The notes under the pieces: model-generated | What the model saw: the letters and a program-made list of their open reading frames with translations, nothing else | Told to the model about the DNA's origin: nothing | Databases searched by the model: none | Made by a program: the position numbers and the translations under genes | NCBI GenBank assembly: GCA_018266835.1 | Contig: JAFDZP010000002.1 | Location: 634,419-698,418 of the forward strand | Source of the DNA: Bacteroidota bacterium | GTDB taxonomy: Bacteria; Bacteroidota; Ignavibacteria; Tepidaquicellales; Tepidaquicellaceae | DNA length: 64,000 nucleotides | Reading direction: 5' to 3' | In this document: in pieces, positions 47,376 to 55,911 of the stretch | Numbering within the stretch: position 1 is the stretch's first letter | Layout of the letters: each line of letters starts with the position of its first letter

Positions 47376-47756
47376 ATGAAGAATTATCTTAAGGACGCTA
47401 TTCCTACTCTCCCCTGCAAAAATATAAAAGATACAATTGAATATTATGAAAGCAAGTTGGGATTTGAAAAAAGCTGGTCACACGAAGATTTATACGGAGC
47501 AACATTCAATGGAAATGTGGAGATTCATTTACTCAAAAGAGACAAAGAATGGACTTCATCATATATTTATTTACCCGCTTCAAACGTTGATGAGTTATAT
47601 GAGTTTTTGAAAGAGAATAATGTTGAAGTAATCACACCTCCGGTTGACAGATTTTACGGATTAAGAGAGTGCATTATAAAAGATCTTAATGGTCACTATT
47701 TAACTTTCTCCCATGAAATTATAGGCAGAGAGCCGAATGTTCCTAAAGAAAATTAG
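47376..47756 (+). CDS. VOC-superfamily protein (bleomycin-resistance-like), first of a tandem pair
   Basis: A 126-residue VOC protein similar to Ble/glyoxalase dioxygenase-fold proteins: AIPTLPCKNIKDTIEYYESKLGF at the start and PVDRFYGLRECIIKDLNGHYL near the end. It binds small ligands; the substrate is unknown. It shares the plan of the following gene (47781), which starts 24 bases later, indicating gene duplication. Its leader is the heptanucleotide repeat at 47320. Confidence 0.88.
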   Translation: MKNYLKDAIPTLPCKNIKDTIEYYESKLGFEKSWSHEDLYGATFNGNVEIHLLKRDKEWTSSYIYLPASNVDELYEFLKENNVEVITPPVDRFYGLRECIIKDLNGHYLTFSHEIIGREPNVPKEN

Positions 47757-47780
47757 TTCTATAAACCTAACTCAATAATC

Positions 47781-48134
47781 ATGAAAGATTATCTTAAAGG
47801 CGCAGCGCCTGCAATGCCCTGCAAAGACGTTACCGCTACAATTGAATTTTACAAAGAGAAATTAGGATTTGACAAAACATGGATACATCAGGATTTTTAC
47901 GGTGGAGCATACAACGGCTCAGTTGAATTCCACTTCTTCAAAGCCCAGGGAGAATTTACTCCTTCCTACGTTTATACATTTGCAGATAACGTAGATGAGA
48001 TATATGAATTCCTTAAAGGCAACGGCGTAGATATTCCAAATCCTCCTGCTGACCAGCCTTACAATATGCGTGACTTTATGGCAAAAGATAACAACGGCAA
48101 CATGATTTCATTCGGGCAGGAGATTAAGAAGTAG
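47781..48134 (+). CDS. VOC-superfamily protein (bleomycin-resistance-like), second of a tandem pair
   Basis: A 117-residue paralogue of the preceding gene: AAPAMPCKDVTATIEFYKEKLGF and PPADQPYNMRDFMAKDNNGNMISFGQEI. The two differ over most of the middle, so the duplication is not recent. A terminator follows at 48144. The pair is probably co-transcribed from the promoter before 47376. Confidence 0.88.
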   Translation: MKDYLKGAAPAMPCKDVTATIEFYKEKLGFDKTWIHQDFYGGAYNGSVEFHFFKAQGEFTPSYVYTFADNVDEIYEFLKGNGVDIPNPPADQPYNMRDFMAKDNNGNMISFGQEIKK

Positions 48135-48143
48135 TTTAAAGCA

Positions 48144-48174
48144 AAAGGCGCAGTCACCTGCGCCTTTCTTTTTT
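48144..48174 (+). terminator. Rho-independent terminator
   Basis: AAAGGCGCAG (48144-48153), loop TCAC, CTGCGCCTTT (48158-48167), then CTTTTTT. A perfect ten-base stem ending the tandem VOC genes. Confidence 0.9.
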
Positions 48175-48234
48175 ATTATTGGATTTTATATCTTCATTTC
48201 TCAATACTCAATACACACTACTCTATACTATCAA

Positions 48235-49170
48235 TTACTTCTTTTCCATATTATCCAATACATCCATTACTTCTTTCACTGACTTCGCAGAGTCATGAAG
48301 TAATTTCATTTCAGCATCGTTCAGTTTCAGTTCAATGATTTTCTCAATACCGTTTGAACCAAGAATTGTAGGTACGCCTAAATAAATATCTTTCAATCCG
48401 TACTCGCCTGTTAACCATGCGCAAACAGGGAAAACTCTTCTTTGATTTCTAACGATTGCTTCAGCCATCTGTGCTGCTGCAGCACCGGGAGCATACCATG
48501 CAGATGTGCCGAGTAATTTTACTATTTCGCCGCCGCCGACCTTTGTTCTTTCAAGAATAGCATTAAGTTTATCTTCAGCAATAAGTTCTGTTACAGGAAT
48601 ACCGCTTACAGTTGTATATCTTGGAAGAGGAACCATTGTATCGCCGTGTCCTCCCATTAACATACCTTGTATGTCTTTAGGATTAACATTCAGTTCAGTT
48701 GCTAAGAAAGCTTTGTATCTTGCTGTATCTAAAATTCCTGCCATACCAAAAACTTTTGTTGATGGTAAGTTTGCATTTAAGTATGTGCAGTATGTCATTA
48801 CGTCCAAAGGATTTGCAACAACTATAATCGATGTGTTCGGTGAATATTTTACAACGTTCTGTGTAACTGATTTTACTATATTAGCATTGGTAGCAATCAA
48901 ATCATCTCTGCTCATTCCGGGTTTACGCGGAAGTCCTGATGTAATAACAACTACATCTGAGTTTGCAGTTCTTTCATAATCGTTGGTTACGCCTGTAATT
49001 CTTGTATCGTAATTATTTACAGGAGCAGTCTGCCACATATCTAATGCCTTGCCCTCGGCAAAATTTTCTTTAATATCGAGAAGGATAACTTCGTTGCATA
49101 GCTCTCTGTGAGCGATAACATCTGCGCATGTTGCGCCAACGTTTCCGGCGCCGATAACAGAAATTTTCAT
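48235..49170 (-). CDS. mdh: Malate dehydrogenase
   Basis: A 311-residue enzyme of the LDH-like bacterial type. NAD site ISVIGAGNVGATCADVI, the acidic MDH residue in VILLDIKEN, the mobile loop LPRKPGMSRDDL, the catalytic His in LMGGHGDTMVP, and Arg residues of the MDH signature. Arg at the substrate-specificity position (LPRKPGM) favours malate over lactate. It belongs to the TCA cycle. It stands alone, behind a terminator of the rplU-rpmA unit. Confidence 0.95.
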   Translation of the reverse strand: MKISVIGAGNVGATCADVIAHRELCNEVILLDIKENFAEGKALDMWQTAPVNNYDTRITGVTNDYERTANSDVVVITSGLPRKPGMSRDDLIATNANIVKSVTQNVVKYSPNTSIIVVANPLDVMTYCTYLNANLPSTKVFGMAGILDTARYKAFLATELNVNPKDIQGMLMGGHGDTMVPLPRYTTVSGIPVTELIAEDKLNAILERTKVGGGEIVKLLGTSAWYAPGAAAAQMAEAIVRNQRRVFPVCAWLTGEYGLKDIYLGVPTILGSNGIEKIIELKLNDAEMKLLHDSAKSVKEVMDVLDNMEKK

Positions 49171-49216
49171 ACTATATATAGGTTAAATTATTTGATTAAT
49201 GTGATTGGTATAAAGC

Positions 49217-49249
49217 AAAAAAGGTTACTCTGCAAGACAGAATAACCTT
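49217..49249 (-). terminator. Terminator of rplU-rpmA
   Basis: On the minus strand AAGGTTATTCTG pairs with CAGAGTAACCTT (one G-T wobble) around a five-base loop and is followed by TTTTGC. It lies 30 bases after the rpmA stop. Confidence 0.85.
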
Positions 49250-49278
49250 TTGTAAAAATATAATCTTAGTAATAAATA

Positions 49279-49542
49279 TTACTTTGCAGCTTCTGCCGGA
49301 ATAACGTGAATGGTTTTCTTGCCTTTCTTGTCTGTGAATTTAACAAGACCGTCTTTCATAGCAAAAATTGTATAATCTCTGCCTAAGCCTGTGTTAAGTC
49401 CGGGAAGGAATTTTGTTCCTCTTTGTCTTATTAATATATTACCTGCAACGACTACTTCGCTGCCAAACTTTTTTACGCCTAATCTCTGGGCGTTTGAGTC
49501 TCTACCGTTCTTAGAACTTCCGAGTCCTTTTTTGTGAGCCAT
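49279..49542 (-). CDS. rpmA: Large ribosomal subunit protein bL27
   Basis: An 87-residue bL27, starting [22 protein letters not shown] and continuing with [23 protein letters not shown] conserved segments. Unlike many genes here, it has a clear ribosome binding site (AGGAG, 8 bases before ATG). It follows rplU by 45 bases; the two form the usual operon. Confidence 0.97.
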   Translation of the reverse strand: MAHKKGLGSSKNGRDSNAQRLGVKKFGSEVVVAGNILIRQRGTKFLPGLNTGLGRDYTIFAMKDGLVKFTDKKGKKTIHVIPAEAAK

Positions 49543-49587
49543 TACTTATTCTCCTGTAAAAAATTAGATTAAAAATTCAGCTTTATA

Positions 49588-49896
49588 TTAAGCTATTTTG
49601 TCGATCGAAATCTGTGTGTACTGCTGTCTGTGTCCTCTTAAAACTTTGTAACCTTTTCTTCTTTTCTTTTTGAAGACGATTACTTTTTCATCTTTAACGT
49701 GAGCAAGAACTGTAGCTTCAACTGATTTGTTAAGCTTCGGTGCTCCGATATCAAATGTGCTGTCATCTGCTGAGAACATTATTACGTTATCAAGCGTTAC
49801 TTTTGCGCCGATTTCATCATTGAAACGCGGGACATACAATTTTTGCCCTTCAGAAACTCTGTACTGGCTGCCTTTAATATTTACTATTGCGAACAT
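49588..49896 (-). CDS. rplU: Large ribosomal subunit protein bL21
   Basis: A 102-residue bL21 starting MFAIVNIKGSQYRVSEGQK and ending with GHRQQYTQISIDKI. An in-frame upstream Met at 49962 would add 22 hydrophobic residues foreign to the family, so 49896 is the right start. Length matches the family. bL21 and bL27 lie near the peptide exit and tRNA sites of the 50S subunit. Confidence 0.96.
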   Translation of the reverse strand: MFAIVNIKGSQYRVSEGQKLYVPRFNDEIGAKVTLDNVIMFSADDSTFDIGAPKLNKSVEATVLAHVKDEKVIVFKKKRRKGYKVLRGHRQQYTQISIDKIA

Positions 49897-50458
49897 AATT
49901 AATGATTTTATGAGAATTGTAAAGATAGCAATTTTAGAGGATAAATAAAAGAGATTTTTCAATTCTGAATTCAGAATTACGAATGATGAATTTAAAAAGT
50001 CGTATTATTGTCGCATTCTGCAATTTCGGTTCATTTTTGAACAATTTTATCTTCCTCTCGTTTGAGGCGGAACTTGTCCCGCCAAAGGAGGGAGCTTCGC
50101 AACGTAAAAAGTCGCATTATTGTCGCATTCTGCAATTTTAGCCTATTTACGTATAATCAGCTTTAAGTAAATTTTTTGAAATGACGGATTTTTGACGGAT
50201 TTTCCCAATTTCAGATTTTATATGTAAGATTTCAGATTTGTAAAAGTCTATAATCCCCTCTTTGTGATGCTTTAGCTTCGCTACGTAAAGTTACATTATT
50301 GTTGCATTTTTTGTTTTTAACAGGATTTCTGAGCGAAGCTCAGTCCTGTCTTTAGCGGGATTGACGGATTCTTTGATTCCAGTCTATTTTTATCATTTCA
50401 TTAATACTCATGGATTTTCTAAAAGTAACATTATTGTCACATTTTTATTTTAAAAATC
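49897..50458. other. Gene-free structured spacer
   Basis: About 560 bases without a plausible gene. It contains the four-copy repeat at 49994-50447. A hairpin lies around GGCGG/CCGCC at 50066-50083 with flanking arms near 50053-50092. A second hairpin at 50320-50349 pairs ACAGGA/TCCTGT and CTGAGC/GCTCAG around GAA. TGACGGATT occurs three times (50182, 50193 and 50362). The promoter of rplU should also lie here. A structured RNA, a decayed mobile repeat or a cluster of regulator sites are all possible. Confidence 0.6.
49994..50447. repeat. Four copies of a 22-base two-half repeat
   Basis: Copies at 49994-50026, 50106-50138, 50284-50310 and 50421-50447 fit AAAGTnnCATTATTGTnnCATTyT. Each consists of two 11-base halves, GTYRCATTATT and GTYRCATTYTK. 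The first two copies are nearly identical over 33 bases including CTGCAATTT; the others are diverged. Spacing is 112, 178 and 137 bases between starts, which is too irregular for a CRISPR. Confidence 0.75.
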
Positions 50459-50493
50459 AAAAGACCTGATTCCGCATAAGCGTTACCAGGTCT
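50452..50493 (-). terminator. Terminator of wecB
   Basis: On the minus strand AGACCTG pairs with CAGGTCT, with an inner CGC/GCG stem, followed by TTTTGATTTTT. It ends the polysaccharide locus 79 bases after the wecB stop. Confidence 0.7.
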
Positions 50494-50555
50494 GCTTTAT
50501 AAATATACTAAATTATTATTTTATTTAAAAATTTCTCCCACCTATTAGCAGGCAG

Positions 50556-50573
50556 AATCCCCCGCGGCGGATT
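50556..50573. repeat. GC-rich palindrome at the wecB stop
   Basis: AATCCCCCGCGGCGGATT is an 18-base palindrome with one C-C mismatch pair. It overlaps the wecB stop codon by two bases. It is another member of the GC-rich spacer palindromes seen at 20700 and 47281. Confidence 0.55.
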
Positions 50574-51666
50574 ATTTATTCTTATATATAGTGAGCAATT
50601 GCTTGACAATCCTCGGCGATGTTTTTCCGTCCCAGAATTTTGGAATTCCGCCCTTCTTCCATTTACCGGAAAACAGCTTTTGAAAATAAGGTTTGAATTT
50701 ATACGTATCAATTCCTGCAAGAATGTTCGTGCCTTCAGTTACTGTTTCGGGACGTTCTGTATTTTTTCTCAGAGTAACGCAGGGGATTTTCATAACTGTT
50801 GTCTCTTCCTGTATTCCGCCTGAATCTGTTATCACTGCAAAAGAATTTTTCACAAGATAAATAAACTCTAGATAGCTGAGCGGATCGGTAATAATAAACT
50901 TATCAGATAACTTTATCTGCTTAAGATTTTTCTGTGTTCTCGGATGAACAGGGAAAACTATCTTGTAGTCTTTGGAAGTTTCTTCAAGAGTCTTCAAAAG
51001 CATCTTTAAATTATCTGCATCGTCAACATTAGAAGGTCTGTGCAAAGTCACGACTAAATATTTCTTTGGCTTTAATTTATACTCGTCAAAAAAAACAGGC
51101 TTCTTTAATTTGCTTAAATTTGCTTTAAGAGTATCTATCATCGTATTGCCGACAAAGAATAATTTCTTATCGCTGTGTCCTTCTTTTCTTAAATTTTTAT
51201 TGGCAAGCTCAGATGTTGTAAAAAAATAATCTGCAATTGAATCCGTTACCAGTCTGTTTATTTCTTCAGGCATTTCCATATCACGTGAGCGTATTCCGCC
51301 TTCTACGTGAGCAACATCTATATTTAATTTTTTTGCGGAGATACTGCATGCCATTGTGGAATTTACATCACCAACAACCAGCACTATATCAGGTCTGTTT
51401 GCCATCAGTTCTTTTTCAAACTTCACCATAATATTCGCCGTCTGCTCTGCGTGGGAGCCGGACCCGACTCCTAAATTAACGTCGGGCTCGGGAATATTAA
51501 GCTGTTTAAAAAAACTGTGTGATAGTTTCTCGTCGTAATGCTGTCCTGTATGAACTAAACGGAATGTAATTTTTTTGCCAAGCTTTTGAATTCTTTTAAT
51601 CTCGTGAATAATCGGAGCTATCTTCATGAAGTTCGGGCGGGCTCCTGCTACTAAAGTTACTTTCAA
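50572..51666 (-). CDS. wecB: UDP-N-acetylglucosamine 2-epimerase (non-hydrolysing)
   Basis: A 364-residue enzyme of the WecB/GT-B epimerase family: VAGARPNFMKIAPI at the start, HTGQHYDEKLS, VVGDVNSTMA, GGIRS, and TDSGGIQEE with the catalytic/UDP-binding residues. It turns UDP-GlcNAc into UDP-ManNAc for surface glycans. It is the last gene of the polysaccharide locus, 87 bases after the Wzi-like gene, and has its own terminator. Some paralogues use other UDP-HexNAc substrates, so the exact sugar is inferred. Confidence 0.93.
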   Translation of the reverse strand: MKVTLVAGARPNFMKIAPIIHEIKRIQKLGKKITFRLVHTGQHYDEKLSHSFFKQLNIPEPDVNLGVGSGSHAEQTANIMVKFEKELMANRPDIVLVVGDVNSTMACSISAKKLNIDVAHVEGGIRSRDMEMPEEINRLVTDSIADYFFTTSELANKNLRKEGHSDKKLFFVGNTMIDTLKANLSKLKKPVFFDEYKLKPKKYLVVTLHRPSNVDDADNLKMLLKTLEETSKDYKIVFPVHPRTQKNLKQIKLSDKFIITDPLSYLEFIYLVKNSFAVITDSGGIQEETTVMKIPCVTLRKNTERPETVTEGTNILAGIDTYKFKPYFQKLFSGKWKKGGIPKFWDGKTSPRIVKQLLTIYKNK

Positions 51667-51753
51667 ATTTTAATTAGTAATAAGTTAGAAAATTATAAGT
51701 GTGTACCTTATCCGGGAATTTAATTTTAATACAATGTTAAAATCTTCAGTTGA

Positions 51754-53436
51754 TTAATAATCAAATCTGAAGGTTGCAAAGAAATAATTATTGCTGTACT
51801 TCTTAGTCTGAAAAATATTATCTATATCGTTGTAAACATATTTGAATTCAAAAAAGAACTGCTTCAGCGGTTCAATTTTTAAATTAGCAGTTAAAATATT
51901 TCTGTTAATTCTGTTGCCGTCAAGAAATCTTGTTGAGTTAGGATAATTATCCCCTATACCGTTATTAATATTTCCGCCATAGTTAATCACAACTGTCCCC
52001 GTGGAATCATAAACAATTCCTTCACCCGAGCGCTGGAACTGGTATTGCAAATCAACCTTAACTCTTTGAGAAACATTGTAAGCCAGCTTCAATGCTACTT
52101 CATCTGAGTTAGGTCCCAGCTTTGCGCCGAGAGGCATAGCCCAGTTAGTGTAAGTTGTTTTGAGTGAGCGGTGTGTGTAAACAAACGGGTCAAGATGCGT
52201 GTACTCAAGTGCGCCGGTTAAGTTAGGAATATTAAAAGCGTTGTTCCATATCGTGCCAAGCTGCCATCCGAATTTTGTATCGGCAGGAATATATCCCCCG
52301 GGATTTGTAATTGCGCCAAGGCTTAACTCATCCACAAGTAATGTTCCCTGAACTGCAACATTCTTTGCAGGTTGAACTTCCATATCAATTCCAAACATAT
52401 TATTGTTAGGATTTGAATTCACGACATCATTGTAATCAACAGAAATTAAAAAGCTTACAGGATTTAAATTTGAAAAACTGAATGACTGCGATGCCGTTAC
52501 AAGCGCTTCCCAGAATCCTATTCTGAACTTAGGAGAAAAATTTACATCAAGTCTGTGAGTAGCAATATTTTTATTTTGTATATCATGACCAAGTGAATCG
52601 CCCTTCAAACCTCCATAGGTAAATGAGTAACGCAAAGCTTTATACTGAAGCTTAAGATTTATGAAATCAAACGGAACAGTATTATTTGATAAATATAATT
52701 TATCGATGTAGCCGAACCCCTGATACATTGCTTCACGTCCTATTGTTAAAGATAACCAGTTGCTTTGTGTCTGATAACGCAAGTATCCCTCGAATGAATC
52801 GAAGTAACCTTCAGTCGGGAATTTTCTGCTTGCTGCAAGGCGCGGGTCAGTAAGTTTTCCGAAGGCAACGGCTCTGTCGTCTCCTGACATCTTGCTGCCG
52901 TTTGAAGCACGTAAATAAAATCCTACTGAGTTAAAAAGTGTTCCGCGAAATCTGAGACCAAGCTCACCAAGACTTAAAGAATTACTTCCGATTGTATCTC
53001 CCGATGAACGTCTGTAAGAGTAGCTCCACATTCCATCGACAAAAAACGAAGCATTGGAATCCAGATATTTATACAAATATTTCTGTTTATCATTTGAAAA
53101 CATTTTCTTGCTATCCAAGCCTTCCAGAAATTCAGATGTCTTTACATTATTTACTTTTCCTAAATCATATTCAAACTCATTTAAATATTCGGCAAGAATT
53201 TTTTTATCTACTGATGTTAAAGAACTTTTATTGTCATTTATAGTAACAAGAAATTTTCCGATCTCACCGCGTGATATGGGAATAACAGAGGAGTTATAAT
53301 CAATTACCTGGGCTATCTGCATTCTCTTTAAAAAATCATAAACCGGATGAGAAGGTGAAACCATTTCTACCTGTGAAAATAATGCTGCGGGCAATAAAAA
53401 AATTATTGCAATAAAAAAATGTAATCTAAATTTCAT
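51754..53436 (-). CDS. Capsule-assembly Wzi-like outer-membrane protein
   Basis: A 560-residue protein with signal peptide (1-21, ending LFSQV). It starts SHPVYDFLKRMQIAQVIDYN and then a helical stretch (VPISRGEIGKFLVTIND); the rest is a large set of amphipathic beta-strands (for example RGTLFNSVGFYLRASNG, GREAMYQGFGYIDKLYLS) ending in aromatic FRFDY, typical of an outer-membrane barrel. This matches the Wzi/capsule-assembly family of Bacteroidota-like bacteria. Wzi in enterobacteria anchors capsule to the surface. The placing in the locus supports that role. Confidence 0.82.
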   Translation of the reverse strand: MKFRLHFFIAIIFLLPAALFSQVEMVSPSHPVYDFLKRMQIAQVIDYNSSVIPISRGEIGKFLVTINDNKSSLTSVDKKILAEYLNEFEYDLGKVNNVKTSEFLEGLDSKKMFSNDKQKYLYKYLDSNASFFVDGMWSYSYRRSSGDTIGSNSLSLGELGLRFRGTLFNSVGFYLRASNGSKMSGDDRAVAFGKLTDPRLAASRKFPTEGYFDSFEGYLRYQTQSNWLSLTIGREAMYQGFGYIDKLYLSNNTVPFDFINLKLQYKALRYSFTYGGLKGDSLGHDIQNKNIATHRLDVNFSPKFRIGFWEALVTASQSFSFSNLNPVSFLISVDYNDVVNSNPNNNMFGIDMEVQPAKNVAVQGTLLVDELSLGAITNPGGYIPADTKFGWQLGTIWNNAFNIPNLTGALEYTHLDPFVYTHRSLKTTYTNWAMPLGAKLGPNSDEVALKLAYNVSQRVKVDLQYQFQRSGEGIVYDSTGTVVINYGGNINNGIGDNYPNSTRFLDGNRINRNILTANLKIEPLKQFFFEFKYVYNDIDNIFQTKKYSNNYFFATFRFDY

Positions 53437-53480
53437 TGGAAAAAGTTTGGTTGGGAGTTGGGTATATATTAAAAGTGAGG

Positions 53481-54590
53481 TTATGCGCTTCTGGCTCTTT
53501 TAAATATTATGTTGTGAAAAGCTTTAAAGAAATATTTAATATCAGTTAATATAGGAGACTTCTCATAGGAATCCAGATATCTTTTTTCAGATTCGATAAT
53601 CTCATCAAGTGTATGCGGCATATCTGCATAGTATGGCGGAACGAGTCCCGGTTTGTAGCGCCCTCTTTTTTCTTTTAGCTCTTCATCGTATAAATTAAAA
53701 TAGTGAAGACTCAAAGGTCTTACACCAACAAGCTTAAGTTCGCCTTTAAGCATGTTGTAAATCATAGGAAATTCATCCAGCCATATTTTTCTGAACAGTC
53801 TGCCTGCAGTTGTGATTCGGAAATCATTTTCAAACTTACCGCCCTTTTTCAGTTTGTGTTTATTATAAATATATTCCTGAAGATACTCAGCATAAGGATG
53901 CATTGTGCGGAACTTATAAACACGGATAATTTTTCCGTTCTTACCTACTCTTCTCATTTTAATAAGCGGGCCGTAGCTTGGCTTCATATCATAAGAAGGG
54001 TCTTTCACTTTTCTTGTTACAAAGAAAAGATGATTGTTTATTTCTTTATACTCGATAATTTCAAAACCGCACGATACAAGTCTGCCCAGAGTTTCTGCAA
54101 CAGAAAGCACTCTGTTTCTTCCCTTAGTAAGCGCAAAATAAATTCTCTTTGTTACTGACCATTTAGGAAAAACTCTTTTTAATATGTAATCGCAAGTATA
54201 GTATGGATACGAAATTATTTTAGGAAATTTTTTGAGAATTCTATGTTTACGTTCATAAGCAGTTTCAACAAAACTGATAAATTTTCCGCCCGGTTCAAGT
54301 TTTTCGTTTACCTTTTCAAAAAATTTATTCAGATGCCTTACATCATTTATTCTCTGAAGATTTACAATATATGGCTGTGACGGAGAAAGATATTCAAGCT
54401 GAGTTCTTTCCTTTGCTGTATGGATATTAGAGACATCGAATCTTGAAATGTGCTTATTAATATATTTCAGAACATCTCTATCAGGCTTGTATGTGATTTC
54501 CGGTTTGACATGCTTTACGAATTGCAGGTCAGTTGATTCAATGGTGGGAGCCGCCGTAAGTTCGATATCTGACTTAGAAATATTTAACAT
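53481..54590 (-). CDS. Sugar transferase with methyltransferase-like N-terminal domain
   Basis: A 369-residue protein. Residues 205-369 form a bacterial sugar transferase (WcaJ/PglC-type) catalytic domain: RRVGKNGKIIRVYKFRTM (213-230), the conserved RITTAGRLFRKIWLDEFP and LKLVGVRPLS. The usual hydrophobic hairpin before this domain is missing. Instead the first 200 residues resemble the second half of a class I methyltransferase (EKLEPGGKFISFVET, later SCGFEIIEYKEINNHLFFVTRK), without a recognisable SAM-binding glycine motif. It may transfer a sugar phosphate to polyprenyl phosphate. The way it meets the membrane is unclear. A 219-base spacer upstream suggests its own promoter. Confidence 0.8.
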   Translation of the reverse strand: MLNISKSDIELTAAPTIESTDLQFVKHVKPEITYKPDRDVLKYINKHISRFDVSNIHTAKERTQLEYLSPSQPYIVNLQRINDVRHLNKFFEKVNEKLEPGGKFISFVETAYERKHRILKKFPKIISYPYYTCDYILKRVFPKWSVTKRIYFALTKGRNRVLSVAETLGRLVSCGFEIIEYKEINNHLFFVTRKVKDPSYDMKPSYGPLIKMRRVGKNGKIIRVYKFRTMHPYAEYLQEYIYNKHKLKKGGKFENDFRITTAGRLFRKIWLDEFPMIYNMLKGELKLVGVRPLSLHYFNLYDEELKEKRGRYKPGLVPPYYADMPHTLDEIIESEKRYLDSYEKSPILTDIKYFFKAFHNIIFKRARSA

Positions 54591-54809
54591 TTAAGGGGCG
54601 ATTAATAAAAAATTTTGTATCATGAACAAAATTCACGATTAAATCGAATTCAATATACTTTAAAATTTAGTAAAAAACAAATAAAAGAAAGCCTGTTTGT
54701 TTACACAAAAATTTAGATTTTTAGGTAGTTTTATCTCGTAAATTTTAAAAAAATAGTGCTTTAAAATCTAAAAAAATGTTTAATTTTCCGCTTTTGTATC
54801 TTCGTTTTT

Positions 54810-55907
54810 CTAAAACTTTTTAATTATTTCCTTATCTGATTTCCATTTTTCGGCGCTTTCCGGGAATTTTTCATATAACCATAACTGCAAAGCTGTCAGG
54901 TCAACAGTCTTATCCAGCATGTTTTTTCTTCTCTCCTGCCATTCCTTTTTCAAATCAGGAATACTCATCAGTTCTTCAACTTTTGTAAACAATTTTTCCC
55001 TGTCTTGCGTTTTTATTCCGAATCCAAGCTTATAGTTAAGTTCCATATCGTTCAGATAACCAATTTTTCCGACGAAATCATTAAAGCGGATATATGGAAC
55101 ACCGAGCATTCCGGCTTCGCAGGACATTGTCTGCGAGTCGCCAATAAACAAACTTGCTCCGGATAGTATATGTGTAATTTCAACGGGATTAATTTTCAGT
55201 CTGTACTTTTCAAACTCTTCAAGTACGGGGCGCTCAGAGTTTATAATTACTCTCCCTTTTTTCTCAAGTATTGAAATCAGTCTGCGGCAGTCATCGTTAG
55301 TAATTCCGGTTTTGCCTACATCATGCGTTGCAGTCAAAGATACAAGACGTATTATAAAATAAGTCTCGTTTTCTAATCCGTATTTTTTAAGTATCTCTGT
55401 GTTTGGTTTGAACTGATTGGGATGCAGATAAGCAGAAGCCTTGAATCCTTCAAATCCTATTTTCTTGTAATTATATTTTTCAAAATCTGTAATGGCAGGA
55501 GCTAAAATATATGAGCACGCTTTTGCCAGGATAAACGATTCCGGCACTGCACTAAGGTCATCATCCTGAAATAAAATGGAAGGCACACCTTTTATTCTTC
55601 CGACTATTGCAAGCAAGTCGTCAGTAACAAATAAATCGTATTTTTTGCCTCGTGTAATTTTTAAAAGACGAAGAATTGTGCGTATGAGATTTATTCCTGC
55701 TCCCATGTAAGTTGGTAGATTTTTCATCTTCCTTCCTTGCGGGAAAATGTTCGTGTACTTCCACCCTTCTTTTTTTACAAGGTCTTCCAGAACATCTTTT
55801 GTGGTAATCGCAATTTCAACATCGTGTCCGTGCTTAATGAGTTCATTTACAGTGTTTCTGTACAGATGATACTTAGAAGGATGAACAAAAAAGAAAAGAA
55901 ATCTCAA
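54810..55907 (-). CDS. DUF354 glycosyltransferase-like protein
   Basis: A 365-residue protein of GT-B-like fold belonging to the DUF354 group. It begins RFLFFFVHPSKYHLYRN with HGHDVEIAITTKD and has the motif IGDSQTMSCEAGMLGVPYIRFNDF near the C-terminus, resembling the UDP-GlcNAc 2-epimerase/transferase fold. Family members sit in surface-polysaccharide loci; their activity is not established. It starts 4 bases after the fused amidotransferase, so the two products probably work in the same step series. Confidence 0.8.
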   Translation of the reverse strand: MRFLFFFVHPSKYHLYRNTVNELIKHGHDVEIAITTKDVLEDLVKKEGWKYTNIFPQGRKMKNLPTYMGAGINLIRTILRLLKITRGKKYDLFVTDDLLAIVGRIKGVPSILFQDDDLSAVPESFILAKACSYILAPAITDFEKYNYKKIGFEGFKASAYLHPNQFKPNTEILKKYGLENETYFIIRLVSLTATHDVGKTGITNDDCRRLISILEKKGRVIINSERPVLEEFEKYRLKINPVEITHILSGASLFIGDSQTMSCEAGMLGVPYIRFNDFVGKIGYLNDMELNYKLGFGIKTQDREKLFTKVEELMSIPDLKKEWQERRKNMLDKTVDLTALQLWLYEKFPESAEKWKSDKEIIKKF

Positions 55908-55911
55908 GGGG

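Noticed and set aside
49897..49962. Longer form of bL21 with 22 additional N-terminal residues
   Set aside because: Standard bL21 starts MFAIVNIKG; the extra residues are not part of the family.
49994..50447. Possible CRISPR array
   Set aside because: Only four diverged copies with irregular spacing of 112 to 178 bases and no cas genes.
50508..50720. Open frame of 70 codons on the minus strand
   Set aside because: It overlaps the wecB 3' end in another frame and has no feature supporting a protein.
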